In this document: positions 23,721 to 34,352 of the stretch, in pieces
How the letters are laid out: every line of letters begins with the position of its first letter
Position numbering within the stretch: the first letter of the stretch is position 1
Source of the DNA: Bradyrhizobium sp. CB2312
Lineage (GTDB): Bacteria > Pseudomonadota > Alphaproteobacteria > Rhizobiales > Xanthobacteraceae
Direction: 5' to 3'
Assembly (NCBI RefSeq): GCF_029714425.1
Contig: NZ_CP121668.1
Coordinates: 7,523,501-7,587,500 of the forward strand
DNA length: 64,000 bases
Made by a program: the position numbers and the translations under genes
Notes under the pieces: generated by a model
The model's database searches: none
The model's input: only the letters and a program-made list of their open reading frames with translations
Told to the model about the DNA's origin: nothing

Positions 23721-26444
23721 ATGTTCGACGGCCCGTTTGACGTCTTCGCGCTGATCATTGCGATCATCGCCTTCCTGATCGCGATCAAGGCTTCCAGCCA
23801 GGCGACCGAGCTGCGCCGCCGGCTGAGCTCGCTCGAAGAGAAATTTTATGCGCAGCGGCAGGTGCAGCAGCCGCCGCCGCTCCTGCCCGCCCAAGTGCAG
23901 CCCGAGGCGCCCGCGACGGCTGCCGCCGCCGAACCGCCGCCGCTTGCGCCGGAAGCCGAGGCGGCGCCGCCTCCGCTCGTCACCGAAGAGGCCTCGCCGC
24001 CGTCGCTCGAAGCGAGCACCGCCGGCGATGCACCGCCGCCGTTGCCCACACCGGCGCCTGTTTCCAGAGAACCTGGCTTCGAGGAACGGCTCGGCACGCG
24101 CTGGGTGGTGTGGATCGGCGGCCTTGCGCTCGCGCTCGGCGGCTTCTTCATGGTGCGCTATTCGATCGAGGCCGGCCTGGTCGGCCCCGGCGTGCGCGTG
24201 TTCCTCGGCGGCCTGTTCGCAGCCGCGCTGCTCGCGGCCGGCGAATGGACGCGGCGCAAGGAGAGCATCTCCAACATCGCGGCGCTGCCGATCGCCAACA
24301 TCCCCGCCATCCTCACCGCGGCGGGAACGGCGGTGGCGTTTGCCACCATCTACGCCGCCTACGCGCTCTACGGCTTCCTCGTGCCCGCAACCGCCTTCGT
24401 GCTGCTCGGCATCGTCGCGATGGGCACGCTCGCCGCCGCACTGCTGCATGGCCCTGCGCTCGCCGGGCTCGGCGTGGTCGGCGCGTTCGTAACGCCGCTC
24501 CTCGTCTCCAGCGGCAAGCCGGACTATTGGGCGCTCTACATTTATCTCGCGATCGTCACCGCCGCGAGCTTTGGTCTCGCCCGCATCCGGCTGTGGCGCT
24601 GGCTTGCGGTGACGACCATCGTCTTCGCCGTGCTCTGGGTCTTCCCGGGGCTCGACACCAGCGATCTGCAGGTCGCGCCGCACGCTTTCCATGTCATCGC
24701 CGGCTTCGTGCTCGCCGCACTGCTCGTGGTCTGCGGCTTCATGTTCGGACCGACCATCGAGGACGGCGAGATCGAGCCGGTGTCGTCGAGCTCGCTCGGC
24801 GCCTATCTGTTCGGCGCGATGCTGATCGTGCTGTCGAGCGCGCATGCGGACCTTGCGCTGATCGCGTTCACGCTGCTTATCGGCGGCACGCTGTTCGTCG
24901 CCTGGCGGGCGCCGGCGGCGACCGGCGCGCTGGGCGCAGCCGCTGCGACCGTCTTCATCGTCTTCGCGGAATGGGCGGTGCGCGCCAATCCGGATATGCT
25001 GGTGCTGCCGGGCGGCCCGATGCCCGGCGTCGGACCGGTCGCGACCGACAGCTCCGTGACGCTGCATCTGGTGATGGCCGCGATCTTCGCCGCCGGCTTC
25101 GGCGTCGCGGGCTTTCTCGCGCAGGGCCGCTCTAATTCGGCGATCATTCCGATGGTGTGGTCGGCGGCTGGCGTCGCGACGCCGATCGCGATCCTGGTTG
25201 CGCTCTATGCGCGCATCGCCCATCTCGACCGCTCCATTCCGTTCGCGATCCTCGCAGTGCTGCTCGCTGCTGCCTTCGGCGCCGCGACCGAAGCGCTGAT
25301 GCGTCGCGAAGAACGACCGGGCGTGGCAACCTCGATCGCACTATTCGCGACCGGCACGCTCGGCGCGCTGGCGCTGGCGCTGACCTTCGCGCTGGAGAAG
25401 GGCTGGCTCACCATTGCGCTCGCACTGATGTCGCTTGGCACCGCCTGGATCTCGTTGCAGCGGCCAATTCCAGTGCTGCGCCGGTTAGCTGCGATCTTCG
25501 CCGCGATCGTCACCGCACGCATCGCCTATGATCCGCGCATCGTCGGCGATGCCGTCGGCACGACGCCGATCTTCAACTGGCTGCTCTGGGGTTACGGCCT
25601 GCCGGCGGCCTCGTTCTGGGGTGCGAGCATCTTCCTGCGCCGCCACGGCGATGACGCCCCGCTGCGCGTGGTCGAGGCGGCCGCGATCCTGTTCACCGCG
25701 CTGCTCGCCTTCATGGAGATCCGTCACCTTGCGACCGGCGGCGACATGATCTCGCCGCCGTCACTGCTCGAATTCGCGCTGCAGGTCTGCGTCGCGCTCG
25801 CGATGGCCATCGGCCTGGAACGGCTGCGGCTGCGCAGCGGCAGCATCGTGCACAATGTCGGCGCGGTCGTGCTCACCGTGATCGCCGGCCTCATCAGCCT
25901 GTTCGGCCTCTTCATCCTGGAGAACCCGCTGATCTGGCGCATCGACGTCGGCGGCGCGGTGTTCAACCTGCTGCTGCTCGGCTACGCGCTGCCGGCGGTG
26001 CTGATGCTGCTGCTCTCTTATGCCGTGGTCGGCGCGCGCGGCAAGGTCTACGCCAACACCATCGCAGGCGGTGCGCTGCTGTTCGCGCTCGCCTATGTCA
26101 CGCTGGAGATCCGCCGCTTCTATCACGGCCCGATCCTCTCCACGGGACCGACCACGGGCGCCGAGCAATACACCTATTCGATCGGCTGGCTCGCCTTCGG
26201 CGTGGTGCTGCTCGGTGTCGGCATCCTCGTCAACTCCGAGCGCGCGCGGCTGGCCTCCGCCGTCGTGATCGCGCTGACGATCCTGAAGGCCTTCGTGATC
26301 GACATGTCGACGCTGACGGGTGTCTACCGCGCACTGTCGTTCATGTGCCTCGGTATCGTGCTGGTGGCGATCGGCTGGCTCTACCAGCGCATCCTGTTCC
26401 GGCGGCAGGTCACATCGCCGCCGGCTCCGCAAACGAGCCCGTAG
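23721..26444 (+). CDS. DUF2339 large multi-span membrane protein
   Basis: 907 residues from ATG 23721, ribosome site AGGAGG. A single N-terminal helix and coiled-coil (about 1-45), then a Pro/Ala-rich stretch (about 50-110) and twenty or more hydrophobic segments to the end. Fits DUF2339, a large inner-membrane family of unknown role. Contains the family's GxRWVVWIGGLALALGGFFMVRY-like start of the membrane part near residue 120. No enzymatic motif seen. Alone in its transcription unit. Confidence 0.88.
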   Translation: MFDGPFDVFALIIAIIAFLIAIKASSQATELRRRLSSLEEKFYAQRQVQQPPPLLPAQVQPEAPATAAAAEPPPLAPEAEAAPPPLVTEEASPPSLEASTAGDAPPPLPTPAPVSREPGFEERLGTRWVVWIGGLALALGGFFMVRYSIEAGLVGPGVRVFLGGLFAAALLAAGEWTRRKESISNIAALPIANIPAILTAAGTAVAFATIYAAYALYGFLVPATAFVLLGIVAMGTLAAALLHGPALAGLGVVGAFVTPLLVSSGKPDYWALYIYLAIVTAASFGLARIRLWRWLAVTTIVFAVLWVFPGLDTSDLQVAPHAFHVIAGFVLAALLVVCGFMFGPTIEDGEIEPVSSSSLGAYLFGAMLIVLSSAHADLALIAFTLLIGGTLFVAWRAPAATGALGAAAATVFIVFAEWAVRANPDMLVLPGGPMPGVGPVATDSSVTLHLVMAAIFAAGFGVAGFLAQGRSNSAIIPMVWSAAGVATPIAILVALYARIAHLDRSIPFAILAVLLAAAFGAATEALMRREERPGVATSIALFATGTLGALALALTFALEKGWLTIALALMSLGTAWISLQRPIPVLRRLAAIFAAIVTARIAYDPRIVGDAVGTTPIFNWLLWGYGLPAASFWGASIFLRRHGDDAPLRVVEAAAILFTALLAFMEIRHLATGGDMISPPSLLEFALQVCVALAMAIGLERLRLRSGSIVHNVGAVVLTVIAGLISLFGLFILENPLIWRIDVGGAVFNLLLLGYALPAVLMLLLSYAVVGARGKVYANTIAGGALLFALAYVTLEIRRFYHGPILSTGPTTGAEQYTYSIGWLAFGVVLLGVGILVNSERARLASAVVIALTILKAFVIDMSTLTGVYRALSFMCLGIVLVAIGWLYQRILFRRQVTSPPAPQTSP

Positions 26445-26462
26445 AGCTCCAGGGGAGGTGCC

Positions 26463-26617
26463 CACCTCTCCCCAGCGGGGAGAGGTCGGATTGCGCCGGG
26501 CGATGCGGAGCATCGTCCCCAGCAATCCGGGTGAGGGGCCGCAGCGCATCGTGAGACTGTAACCCCTCACCCGGATCGCATCTTCGATGCGATCCGACCT
26601 CTCCCTACGGGAGAGGT
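26463..26617. repeat. CCTCTCCC...GGGAGAGG repeat (155 nt)
   Basis: Begins CCACCTCTCCCCAGCGGGGAGAGGTCGG and ends CGACCTCTCCCTACGGGAGAGGTG with a middle containing ATCCGGGTGAGGGGCC / CCCCTCACCCGGATC, so it can fold as nested hairpins. Similar arrangement at 38141-38277. Sits between DUF2339 and the first chemoreceptor stop. Confidence 0.8.
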
Positions 26618-26639
26618 GAATAACGACCGTGTGCGACGT

Positions 26640-28328
26640 CTAGGCCGCGCGGACCGATTCCAGGAACTGCGCGACCTCGACCTTGAGGCGCGTGCTGTCC
26701 GTCGCCAGCGACTTCGCCGCCGACAGCACCTCGACCGAGGCCTCGCCGGTCTCGATCGCGCCGCGCTGCACGTCGGTGATGTTCGAGGAAACCTCCTGCG
26801 TGCCGACCGAGGCCTGCTGGACGTTGCGCGAGATCTCCTGTGTCGCCGCACCCTGCTCCTCGACGGCCGCGGCGATCGCCGCAGACACTTCGGACAGCCG
26901 CTCGATGGTGTCGCCGATCTCCTGGATGGCGGTGACGGATTCCTGCGTCGCGGCCTGGATGCCGGAGACCTGCGCCCCGATCTCGCCGGTGGCCTTCGCG
27001 GTCTGCTCGGCCAGGGCCTTGACCTCGGAGGCGACGACGGCGAAGCCGCGGCCGGCTTCGCCGGCGCGCGCGGCCTCGATGGTGGCGTTCAGCGCCAAGA
27101 GATTGGTCTGGCCCGCGATGGTGTTGATGAGCTCGACGACGTCGCCGATGCGGGAGGCCGCCTGCGACAGCGCATTGACGCGCTCGTTGGTGCGCGCCGC
27201 CTGCTCGACCGCTTCCGCCGCCATCCGCGCCGAATCCTGCACGCGCCGGCTGATCTCGGTGATTGAGGACGACAGCTCTTCAGAGGCGGAGGCCACCGCC
27301 TGGACGTTGGTGGAGGCTTCCTCGGACGCGGCGGCAACCACGGTTGCCAGCTCCTGCCCGCGCTGCGCGGTGCTGGTCAGCGTCGAGGCCGAGGCCTCGA
27401 GCTCGGTCGAGGCGGAGGACACGGTGCCGACGACCTCGCCGATCATGGCCTCGAACCTGCCGGTGATGGCGTCGACGCGGCGGCCGCGTTCGATCTTGGC
27501 TTCGGCATCGGCCGCGGCAGCCTCGTCGGCGGCCTTCTTGGCGATCAGGGCTTCCTTGAAGATCTGGAGCGCATCCGCCATCGAGCCGATCTCGGTCTTC
27601 TCGCCGCGATGCGGCACCTCGGCCGAAAGGTCGCCCTCGCCGAGCGACTGCATCGGCTTGATGATCGAAGCAATGCCACGCGAGACATCGCGCACGAGAT
27701 AATAGGCGGCGCTGATCGCGATCACGACCGAAAGCACGATGATGCCGACCAGCACGCGGAAAATCATGGCGTAGCTGTCGGCCGCCTGCTTCGTCTCCAG
27801 CTCGGCGCCGCGATTGTTGAGCTCGATGCCCTTCTGAAGCAGCGGGTCGGCCGCCTGTGCCATCTTCGCGACCTTGGTCTGCAGCATCTCGTTGGCCTCA
27901 GTCGGGAACTTGCCGACGCTCTTGCGCGACAGCGCCATCACCTCCTGCACGCCGTTCAGATACTCGCCCCAGGCCGTGGCCCATTGCTGATAGAGCGAGC
28001 GCTCTTCCGATGAGGTGATCAGGGGCTCGTAGACCTTGCGGGTCTGCTCGATGCGGTCGCGCAGCGAAGCGAGGCGCTTCTCGGCGGCCTCCTTGCCCTC
28101 GGCGCTCTCCTGCATCAGGTGCAGCCGCAGCGCGACGCGCAGCTCGTTGATGTCGGCCCGGAGCGAGCCGAGCGCACGCACGCTCGGCAGCCAGCTTTCC
28201 GCGATCTCGACGGTATGGGCGTTGATGTTCTGCATCGTGCCGATCGCCGTCACGCCGACGCCGGCGAGCGAGAGCACGAGGACCGACAGCACGGTCAGAA
28301 GCTTGAACACGATCGACAACTTCGACAT
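26640..28328 (-). CDS. Methyl-accepting chemotaxis protein, four-helix-bundle sensor
   Basis: 562 residues from [11 protein letters not shown]. Two membrane segments (about 10-30 and 185-210) enclose a periplasmic four-helix-bundle sensor (residues about 32-180). A HAMP domain follows (about 210-262), then a long signalling domain with the hairpin tip [39 protein letters not shown] (about 400-440). The C-terminus is short, without a methylesterase-binding pentapeptide. Adjacent to another MCP; likely senses a periplasmic small molecule. Confidence 0.94.
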   Translation of the reverse strand: MSKLSIVFKLLTVLSVLVLSLAGVGVTAIGTMQNINAHTVEIAESWLPSVRALGSLRADINELRVALRLHLMQESAEGKEAAEKRLASLRDRIEQTRKVYEPLITSSEERSLYQQWATAWGEYLNGVQEVMALSRKSVGKFPTEANEMLQTKVAKMAQAADPLLQKGIELNNRGAELETKQAADSYAMIFRVLVGIIVLSVVIAISAAYYLVRDVSRGIASIIKPMQSLGEGDLSAEVPHRGEKTEIGSMADALQIFKEALIAKKAADEAAAADAEAKIERGRRVDAITGRFEAMIGEVVGTVSSASTELEASASTLTSTAQRGQELATVVAAASEEASTNVQAVASASEELSSSITEISRRVQDSARMAAEAVEQAARTNERVNALSQAASRIGDVVELINTIAGQTNLLALNATIEAARAGEAGRGFAVVASEVKALAEQTAKATGEIGAQVSGIQAATQESVTAIQEIGDTIERLSEVSAAIAAAVEEQGAATQEISRNVQQASVGTQEVSSNITDVQRGAIETGEASVEVLSAAKSLATDSTRLKVEVAQFLESVRAA

Positions 28329-28625
28329 CACCACACCCGCTGATACCAGGCAACGCACAAGTCACCCGCGCCGCAATCGTCGCATCGGACGATAGGGCCG
28401 GCTTCCTTCCAACAATGCTGGCTGGTTCTTATCCGGTAAGATAGCGCCCATAATTGCAAACAGGCGTTAACAAGAACCTAGTGGAACTACTGGTTCACCG
28501 ATTCTCGATACTTAACGTCCACGCAATCATTTTGCGGTTGCGGCGGCATCCCGCTGCACACGCGAATGTGCCTCACGTGAGGCCGTGCATCATCCAAGCT
28601 GCAACCGGTTCGTATGAAGGCGACA
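28329..28625. other. Intergenic region between two chemoreceptor genes
   Basis: About 300 nt. Holds the promoter of the downstream MCP on the minus strand. GTTAAC occurs at 28465-28470 and TTAAC at 28516-28520, loosely like CtrA half-sites, but no complete box. No ORF or repeat family seen. Confidence 0.4.
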
Positions 28626-28651
28626 ACGGCCGCGCAAGCAAGCGCGGCCGT
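28626..28651 (-). terminator. Hairpin terminator of second chemoreceptor gene
   Basis: ACGGCCGCGC-AAGCAA-GCGCGGCCGT, a perfect 10-bp stem with a 6-nt loop, 32 nt beyond the MCP stop. Only a weak T content follows (TTGTCGCC), so termination may be partial or Rho-assisted. Confidence 0.6.
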
Positions 28652-28682
28652 CGGAGCTACTCCCTGCCCGGCGACGCCTGGA

Positions 28683-30425
28683 TCAGGCCGCGCGCACTGT
28701 CTCGAGAAATCTCCCGACCTCGAGCTTGAGACGGTTGCTGTCGCCCGACAGCATCTGCGCGGCGGACAGCACCTGCGAGGAGGCCGAACCGGTCTCGCTC
28801 GCACCGCGCTGCACGTCGGTGATGTTGGACGAGACCTGATGCGTGCCCTGCGCGGCCTGCTGCACGTTGCGGGAGATTTCCTGCGTCGCCGCGCCCTGCT
28901 CTTCGACCGCCGCCGCGATGGTCGAGGAGATCTCGGACAGCTTTTCGATGGTATCGCTGATGTCCTTGATGGCACCGACCGATTCCTGCGTCGCGGCCTG
29001 GATGCTGGAGATCTGCTGACCGATCTCGCCGGTGGCCTTCGCGGTCTGCTCGGCGAGCGCCTTGACCTCGGAGGCGACGACCGCAAACCCCTTGCCGGCC
29101 TCGCCGGCGCGCGCCGCCTCGATCGTGGCATTGAGCGCCAGAAGATTGGTCTGGCCCGCGATCGTGTTGATCAGCTCGACGACATCGCCGATACGTGTCG
29201 CCGCCTTGGACAGTTCGCTGACGCGTTCGGTCGTGGTGCGAGCCTGGCCGACGGCTTCGCTCGCGACACGCGCGGATTCCTGCACCTGGCGGCTGATCTC
29301 CGTGATCGAGGACGACAGTTCCTCGGTGGCGGAGGCCACCGACTGCACGTTGGTGGAGGCTTCTTCCGAAGCGGCCGCAACCACAGTGGTCAACTGTTGC
29401 GTACGCTCTGCGGTCGAGGTGAGCGTCGTGGCGGACGCTTCGAGCTCGGTCGAGGCCGACGATACCGTGCCGACGATTTCGCCGACAGCGCCCTCGAAAC
29501 TGTCGGCGAGCCTGCGCATCTCCGCTTTGCGTTGCTCGGCTGCGATCTGATCCTGCCGCATCTTGGCTTCCGCTTCCGCGCGCGCTTTCTGCTCGGACAC
29601 GACCTTGAATTTCTCGACGGCACCGGCGACCTCGCCGACCTCGTCCTTGCGGCCGAGCCCGGGCAGCACCACCGAGAAATCGCCACCGGCGAGCTTCTCC
29701 ATCGCCAGCGTCAGCGCACGCATGGGCCGCGCGATGCTGAAGACCGAGAAGATGCACGCGCCGACAAGAACCAGCGCGACCAGCACACCGACGACGAGCG
29801 AGGTCCGCGCAACCGACGCCGCCTCCGCTTCAGCCTCGGCACGGGCCTCAAGGCTTCTCTGCTTGGCGAACTCGGTGATCTGGTTCGACAGATCCGAAAT
29901 CTCTTCGTTGATCGGCGCCAGCGTCCCCTTGCGGACGCGATCGATCTCGGCCGCGAGCTTTGCAAATTGCGTCGCCGCCTCGCCGTCCTTCTTGCCCTCG
30001 AGCGCGAGCTCCTGCTTGCGGATGGCTTCGATCTGCTGCGCGCCTTTGCCGAAATCGCCGATCAGCACCGTCAGTCGATCGATCCGCTTGCGGTTCTCGG
30101 GGGAGCGCGAGAGCTTCGCCATCTCACCGGCGAATTTCAGGGCCGCCGTCTGGCGGTCGTTGAAATAGGTGACTGCTTTCTGCATCTCGGCCGGCGAGGA
30201 TGAGGTCAGGATGTCGCGAATGCCGATCTGCATGCCGCGGACCGAAGCCTTCGCTTCGGCGGCGTTCTGCGCGATCGCCTGCTGTCCGGCCGCGCTCATG
30301 CCGAGCTTCTGAACCTCGGCGTCGCCACTCCTCTGAAGGAAAATCATCAGCGCGACGAGCCCGATGGTCAGCGCGGAGGTGACGGCGAGCTTGGTGCCAA
30401 TTCGCAGATTTTGAATGAAGGACAT
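28683..30425 (-). CDS. Methyl-accepting chemotaxis protein
   Basis: 580 residues. N-terminal helix ([22 protein letters not shown]), a helical periplasmic part to about 215, second membrane helix at about 218-238, HAMP, then a signalling domain close in sequence to that of the neighbouring MCP (EKLSEIS...[18 protein letters not shown]). Ends with the same FLE(T/S)VRAA C-terminus. The two genes look like relatives with different sensors; only the cytoplasmic part is strongly similar. Confidence 0.93.
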   Translation of the reverse strand: MSFIQNLRIGTKLAVTSALTIGLVALMIFLQRSGDAEVQKLGMSAAGQQAIAQNAAEAKASVRGMQIGIRDILTSSSPAEMQKAVTYFNDRQTAALKFAGEMAKLSRSPENRKRIDRLTVLIGDFGKGAQQIEAIRKQELALEGKKDGEAATQFAKLAAEIDRVRKGTLAPINEEISDLSNQITEFAKQRSLEARAEAEAEAASVARTSLVVGVLVALVLVGACIFSVFSIARPMRALTLAMEKLAGGDFSVVLPGLGRKDEVGEVAGAVEKFKVVSEQKARAEAEAKMRQDQIAAEQRKAEMRRLADSFEGAVGEIVGTVSSASTELEASATTLTSTAERTQQLTTVVAAASEEASTNVQSVASATEELSSSITEISRQVQESARVASEAVGQARTTTERVSELSKAATRIGDVVELINTIAGQTNLLALNATIEAARAGEAGKGFAVVASEVKALAEQTAKATGEIGQQISSIQAATQESVGAIKDISDTIEKLSEISSTIAAAVEEQGAATQEISRNVQQAAQGTHQVSSNITDVQRGASETGSASSQVLSAAQMLSGDSNRLKLEVGRFLETVRAA

Positions 30426-30653
30426 CGATACTCCCGGCTACGCATGGCCGCGCGGACGCGCGTGAACAGTCGGGAAAAACTAGCAGAGAGGTTCCTCATT
30501 AACGTTAAACGGGGCGCACCGCGGGGTAGGTAGAAATACTGAAAACGCTGCTTAAGTTGCCGGACTTACGCACTTTTCGCGTGCAGCGAATCTGCACTTC
30601 GCGAATTTGCATGCCTTGGCGTTCGTTAACGCCTGTCGCGCTATTCGCGGTCG

Positions 30654-30887
30654 TCAGCCCACCTTCTCGCCGACGAGGCTGACGCGGAAGACCGGCTTCT
30701 TGTTCTCGTCGAGCAGCTCCATGCGCCACTCGGCATTCGGCTTCAGGCCGCGCGCGATGCCGCCGAGTAGATTGGCGCAGACCTCGGTCATCTCGGTCCA
30801 GGCGGCCGCCCGGTCCTCGAACTCGTACGGCTGGTCGGCGGCGCCGGAATAGCGGCCGGTGCTGATGCGAAAGAAATACAGCGACAT
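30654..30887 (-). CDS. DUF6894-type small protein (77 aa)
   Basis: 77 residues from MSLYFFRISTGRY. Pattern matches DUF6894: YFFRI at the start, then a D/E-rich middle and WRMELLDENKKPVFRVSLVG at the end. Longer in-frame start (30929) would add an unlikely N-terminus. Role unknown. Transcribed away from the MCP2 promoter region. Confidence 0.75.
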   Translation of the reverse strand: MSLYFFRISTGRYSGAADQPYEFEDRAAAWTEMTEVCANLLGGIARGLKPNAEWRMELLDENKKPVFRVSLVGEKVG

Positions 30888-31039
30888 GTAGAACCCTTGC
30901 GCCCCCCGGCCCTGCGCAAACTGGGACACGACTAGCTACCAACGCATGAAAACCGCCGTCCGTATGATTACGGCGCAGCGGCTTCGTGCTCGATGCGGCT
31001 CTTCAAGGACAAAGTAGGCGGCGGGATCCCGCGGCCAGC

Positions 31040-31624
31040 TCACTGGGTCGAGCGGCGCAGCTCCAGCGGGGCGTCGTTCCTGGCGGGTTCGGCCTTCACC
31101 GGCTCGAGCCGGCCGCTCTCGACACGCGGCGTCTCGACCCGCGCGGCGACCTCGGTGTTGGAGGCGCCGACCGATCCGGTGCGCTCGGAGCGCAGCGAGC
31201 GCGGACGCGCCGCGGCACGCGCCATCAGCATCTGGTTGCCGCCCTGGTGATGGAAGTCGCAATAGGCGAAGCCCATGCCAGACACCGAGCCGCGGAAGCT
31301 GCGCTCGTCGGTCTTTTCCAGGTTGAAACAGGGCTCGAACGGGATGCCCTTGATCGAGGCGCAGACGTTCTGGCCGCGGATCTGGAGCGTGTTGCCGGGC
31401 AGGCGGAGATGTTTCACCGGGCCAGAGCCCGAGAACTGCACGGCCCCGGCGGCGCCGAGATCGTCGAGAATGCGGCCTGCGCCGCGCGTGCCGTCGAAAC
31501 AGGTGAAGGCGAACACCTTGCCAGCCACAAAGCGGCGTGCCTCGTCGGCATTCATGCTACCTGCAATGGCCGGCGCAAACGTCGCTGCCGCCGTGACCGC
31601 CCCCAACACAATACGCGCAAGCAT
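31040..31624 (-). CDS. Secreted hypothetical protein (194 aa)
   Basis: 194 residues from ATG 31624 (GGAG 6 nt upstream); the TTG six bases earlier is a poor start. Signal peptide MLARIVLGAVTAAATFAPAIAG. Mature part has four Cys (FTCFDGTRG, NVCASIKG, EPCFNLE, YCDFHH) that could form two disulfides. The C-terminal 55 residues are low complexity and likely disordered. Not a named family to me; resembles conserved Bradyrhizobium hypotheticals. Confidence 0.75.
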   Translation of the reverse strand: MLARIVLGAVTAAATFAPAIAGSMNADEARRFVAGKVFAFTCFDGTRGAGRILDDLGAAGAVQFSGSGPVKHLRLPGNTLQIRGQNVCASIKGIPFEPCFNLEKTDERSFRGSVSGMGFAYCDFHHQGGNQMLMARAAARPRSLRSERTGSVGASNTEVAARVETPRVESGRLEPVKAEPARNDAPLELRRSTQ

Positions 31625-31737
31625 GCTCAACTCCGAACCAACCCCCGCAGCGGGCGATGCCTTATCTCTTTACCCGCTGCTTACCATACTAACCAAGGCA
31701 ACATTGAAGCAGCTTGGTTGGTAAAGTCTGAACGCCG

Positions 31738-32724
31738 TTAGACAATTTTTACCACGACGCGACCGCGGACCTGGCCGGCCAGGATTTTCGCGCCCCATTC
31801 CGGAACTTCGCCGAGCGAAATTTCCTGAGTGATTTCAGATAGTTTCGTCCGATCCAGATCCGACGCGAGACGCTGCCAGGCGGCCTTCCGCGGCTCAATC
31901 GGGCACATCACGGAATCGATGCCGAGAAGGCACACTCCGCGCAAAATGAAGGGTGCGACGGAAGACGGCAGGTCCATGCCGGCCGCCAAGCCGCAGGCCG
32001 CGATCGCCCCGCCGTATTTCGTCATCGACAGGAGATTCGCGAGCGTCGTCGAGCCAACGCTGTCGACGCCGCCCGCCCAGCGCTCCTTGGCCAGGGGTTT
32101 TGCCGCCGCCGACAACTCATTCCGGTCGATCACCTCGGCGGCGCCAATCTCTTTCAGGTAATCCGCTTCCGAGGCGCGGCCGGTCGAGGCGATGACGTGA
32201 TAGCCGAGCTTCGACAGCACGGCCGTTGCGACCGAGCCGACGCCCCCTGCGGCGCCCGTCACCACCACGGGTCCGCTCTTTGGCGACAGGCCGTGCTTCT
32301 CCAGCGCCAGCACCGAGAGCATCGCGGTGAAGCCCGCGGTGCCGATCGCCATGGCGTCGCGCGCCGAGAGCCCTTGCGGCAACGCGACCAGCCAGTCGCC
32401 CTTCACCCGCGCCTTCTCGGCATAGGCGCCGAGATGGGTCTCGCCCATGCCCCAGCCGGTGCAGACCACCTTGTCGCCCGCCTTCCACTGCGGATGCGAG
32501 GAGGCTTCGACCGTGCCGGCGAAGTCGATGCCGGCGATCATCGGGAAGCGGCGCACCACCGGTGCCTTGCCGGTGAGCGCGAGACCGTCCTTGTAGTTCA
32601 AGGTCGACCATTCCACGCGGACGGTGACATCGCCATCCATCAGCTCGGCTTCGTCGAACTGCGCGAGCTGTGCGGTGGTGCCCTTGTCCGCCTTGTCGAT
32701 CCGGATCGCCTTGAATGTGGCCAC
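31738..32724 (-). CDS. acuI: Acrylyl-CoA reductase AcuI-type MDR oxidoreductase
   Basis: 328 residues. Zinc-free MDR/quinone reductase: [20 protein letters not shown] near the N-terminus, NADPH-binding [10 protein letters not shown] at about 155-165, and [11 protein letters not shown] later. Length and motifs fit YhdH/AcuI, which reduces acryloyl-CoA to propionyl-CoA with NADPH and is a common Bradyrhizobium gene. No zinc Cys set. Confidence 0.9.
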   Translation of the reverse strand: MATFKAIRIDKADKGTTAQLAQFDEAELMDGDVTVRVEWSTLNYKDGLALTGKAPVVRRFPMIAGIDFAGTVEASSHPQWKAGDKVVCTGWGMGETHLGAYAEKARVKGDWLVALPQGLSARDAMAIGTAGFTAMLSVLALEKHGLSPKSGPVVVTGAAGGVGSVATAVLSKLGYHVIASTGRASEADYLKEIGAAEVIDRNELSAAAKPLAKERWAGGVDSVGSTTLANLLSMTKYGGAIAACGLAAGMDLPSSVAPFILRGVCLLGIDSVMCPIEPRKAAWQRLASDLDRTKLSEITQEISLGEVPEWGAKILAGQVRGRVVVKIV

Positions 32725-32765
32725 GGCTGAACTCCCTGACTTGTTTGTCGGGATTGTTTAGCCGA

Positions 32766-34016
32766 TCAGGCAGGCTGCGCAACCACCCGCTGAACCGGTT
32801 TCTCCACGATCGGAAGATTGATCAGCGCCGAAAGCACGCCAAACAGGATCGAGAGCCACCAGATCGGCGTGTAGGAACCGAACTTCTCGAACACGATGCC
32901 GCCCAGCCAGACGCCGAGGAAGCCGCCGACCTGATGGCTGACGAACGCAAAGCCATAGAGCGTCGCGAGCCAGCGCGTGCCGAACATCAGGGCCACCAGC
33001 GCCGAGGTCGGCGGCACTGTCGACAGCCAGGTCAGACCGGAAACCGCGCCGAATGCGATCGCCGAGAACGGCGTGATCGGGAACGAGATGAAGGCGAGCG
33101 TCGCGAGCGCGCGGGTGAAATAGATGGTCGAGAGGATGTAGCGCTTGGGCAAGCTGTTCTGGAGATAGCCGACGCTGAGCGATCCCATGATGTTGAACAG
33201 GCCGATCGCCGCGATCACCCAGCCGCCGGTTTGCGTCGAGATGCCGCGATCGACCAGGAACGCCGGCAGATGCACGGTGATGAAGGCGAGCTGGAAGCCG
33301 CAGGTGAAGAAGCCGAGCACCAGCAGCACATAGGAACGATGGCCAAACGCTTCGGCGAGCGCCTTCGTAAAGGTCTGCTCGTCCGCGGGCGCCGCATTTG
33401 CCGTGCTCGTGACTGGCGGCGTCGACAGCGCCAGCGACAACGGGATGATCAGCAGCATCAGGAAGCCGAACACGGAGAGCGCCTGCTGCCAGCCGAAATT
33501 GTCGATCAGCGCGACACCGATCGGCGCGAACAGGAACTGGCCGAACGAGCCCGCCGCGGTGCCGGCGCCAAGCGCGAGGCCGCGCTTCTCCGCCGGCAGC
33601 AGTTTTGTGAACGCCGACAGCACCAGGTTGAACGAGCAGCCGGCAAGTCCGAAGCCGATCATGACGCCGGCGCCGATGTTGAGCGACAGCGGCGTCGAGG
33701 AATAGCGCATCAGCAAGAGGCCGCCGGCATAGAGCAGCGCGCCCACGCACATCACCCGAAACAGGCCGAAGCGATCGGCGACCGCGCCGGCGAAGGGCTG
33801 GCCCAATCCCCAGAGAAGATTCTGCACGGCGATGGCGAGGCCGAACACGTCGCGGCCCCAGGCAAATTCGTGGCTCATCGGCTGCACGAAGAAGCCGAGC
33901 GCCGAGCGCGGGCCGAAGCCGAGCATGCCGATGGCGCAGCCGCAGAGAATGATGATCGCCGGCGTGCGCCAGGAGGAACGGGAGGCCGGACCGAGCTCGC
34001 CCACTTGTGTCGACAT
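32766..34016 (-). CDS. MFS transporter
   Basis: 416 residues from MSTQVGELG. Twelve hydrophobic segments; the first has FGPRSALGFFVQPM, and a motif-A-like GAVADRFGLFRV follows helix 2. Interdomain loop is short and Thr/Ala-rich. Close to nadA but divergent. Possible uptake of an organic acid or nicotinate-like compound by position, but this is only guilt by association. Likely intact. Confidence 0.9.
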   Translation of the reverse strand: MSTQVGELGPASRSSWRTPAIIILCGCAIGMLGFGPRSALGFFVQPMSHEFAWGRDVFGLAIAVQNLLWGLGQPFAGAVADRFGLFRVMCVGALLYAGGLLLMRYSSTPLSLNIGAGVMIGFGLAGCSFNLVLSAFTKLLPAEKRGLALGAGTAAGSFGQFLFAPIGVALIDNFGWQQALSVFGFLMLLIIPLSLALSTPPVTSTANAAPADEQTFTKALAEAFGHRSYVLLVLGFFTCGFQLAFITVHLPAFLVDRGISTQTGGWVIAAIGLFNIMGSLSVGYLQNSLPKRYILSTIYFTRALATLAFISFPITPFSAIAFGAVSGLTWLSTVPPTSALVALMFGTRWLATLYGFAFVSHQVGGFLGVWLGGIVFEKFGSYTPIWWLSILFGVLSALINLPIVEKPVQRVVAQPA

Positions 34017-34238
34017 GCACTTCCTCATGTGTCGTTGGCGGATCCGGAATAGGCAGCCGCGCCATAGCGTTTAATGCAGGTGCATGAAAATCCCAAGTCA
34101 AAAACGATTGCGTTCCACGAAGGGCTGCTGTGGGAGCATTGCGTTTCTTCGCGGGCTCGCCCGACGCGCGAGCCCGACTTAACGGGAATGTGTGCGGCTT
34201 GCCCTAGCGGCCGGCCGCTGGGCGTGTTATCTTCGATT

Positions 34239-34253
34239 TACTCAAGTTGAGTA
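34239..34253. promoter_or_regulatory. Perfect palindrome TACTCAA-G-TTGAGTA upstream of nadA
   Basis: 7-bp arms with one central base, 100-114 nt upstream of nadA. A second imperfect copy of the ATACTC core lies at 34312-34328. Candidate NadQ operator, since NadQ is encoded in the same window and nadABC is its expected target. Confidence 0.65.
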
Positions 34254-34311
34254 TATGTGAGCTCTGGCGAAGCGCCCCGGCCCTCTCGGCCGGATTTCTC
34301 AGGCTGTATAT

Positions 34312-34328
34312 ATACTCATATAGAGCAT
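34312..34328. promoter_or_regulatory. Second NadQ-like site and -10-like region upstream of nadA
   Basis: ATACTC-ATATA-GAGCAT, arms pair at 5 of 6 positions. It is followed by an AT-rich CATAATTAGCAT stretch, possibly the -10 region, and the ribosome site GGGAGG at 34342-34347. Its overlap with the likely promoter is what a repressor site would do. Confidence 0.5.
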
Positions 34329-34352
34329 AATTAGCATACACGGGAGGCTTTG

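Noticed and set aside
23274..25223. 649-residue minus-strand frame opposite NadQ and DUF2339
   Set aside because: Arg/Asp/Glu-rich shadow of the plus-strand genes without a domain.
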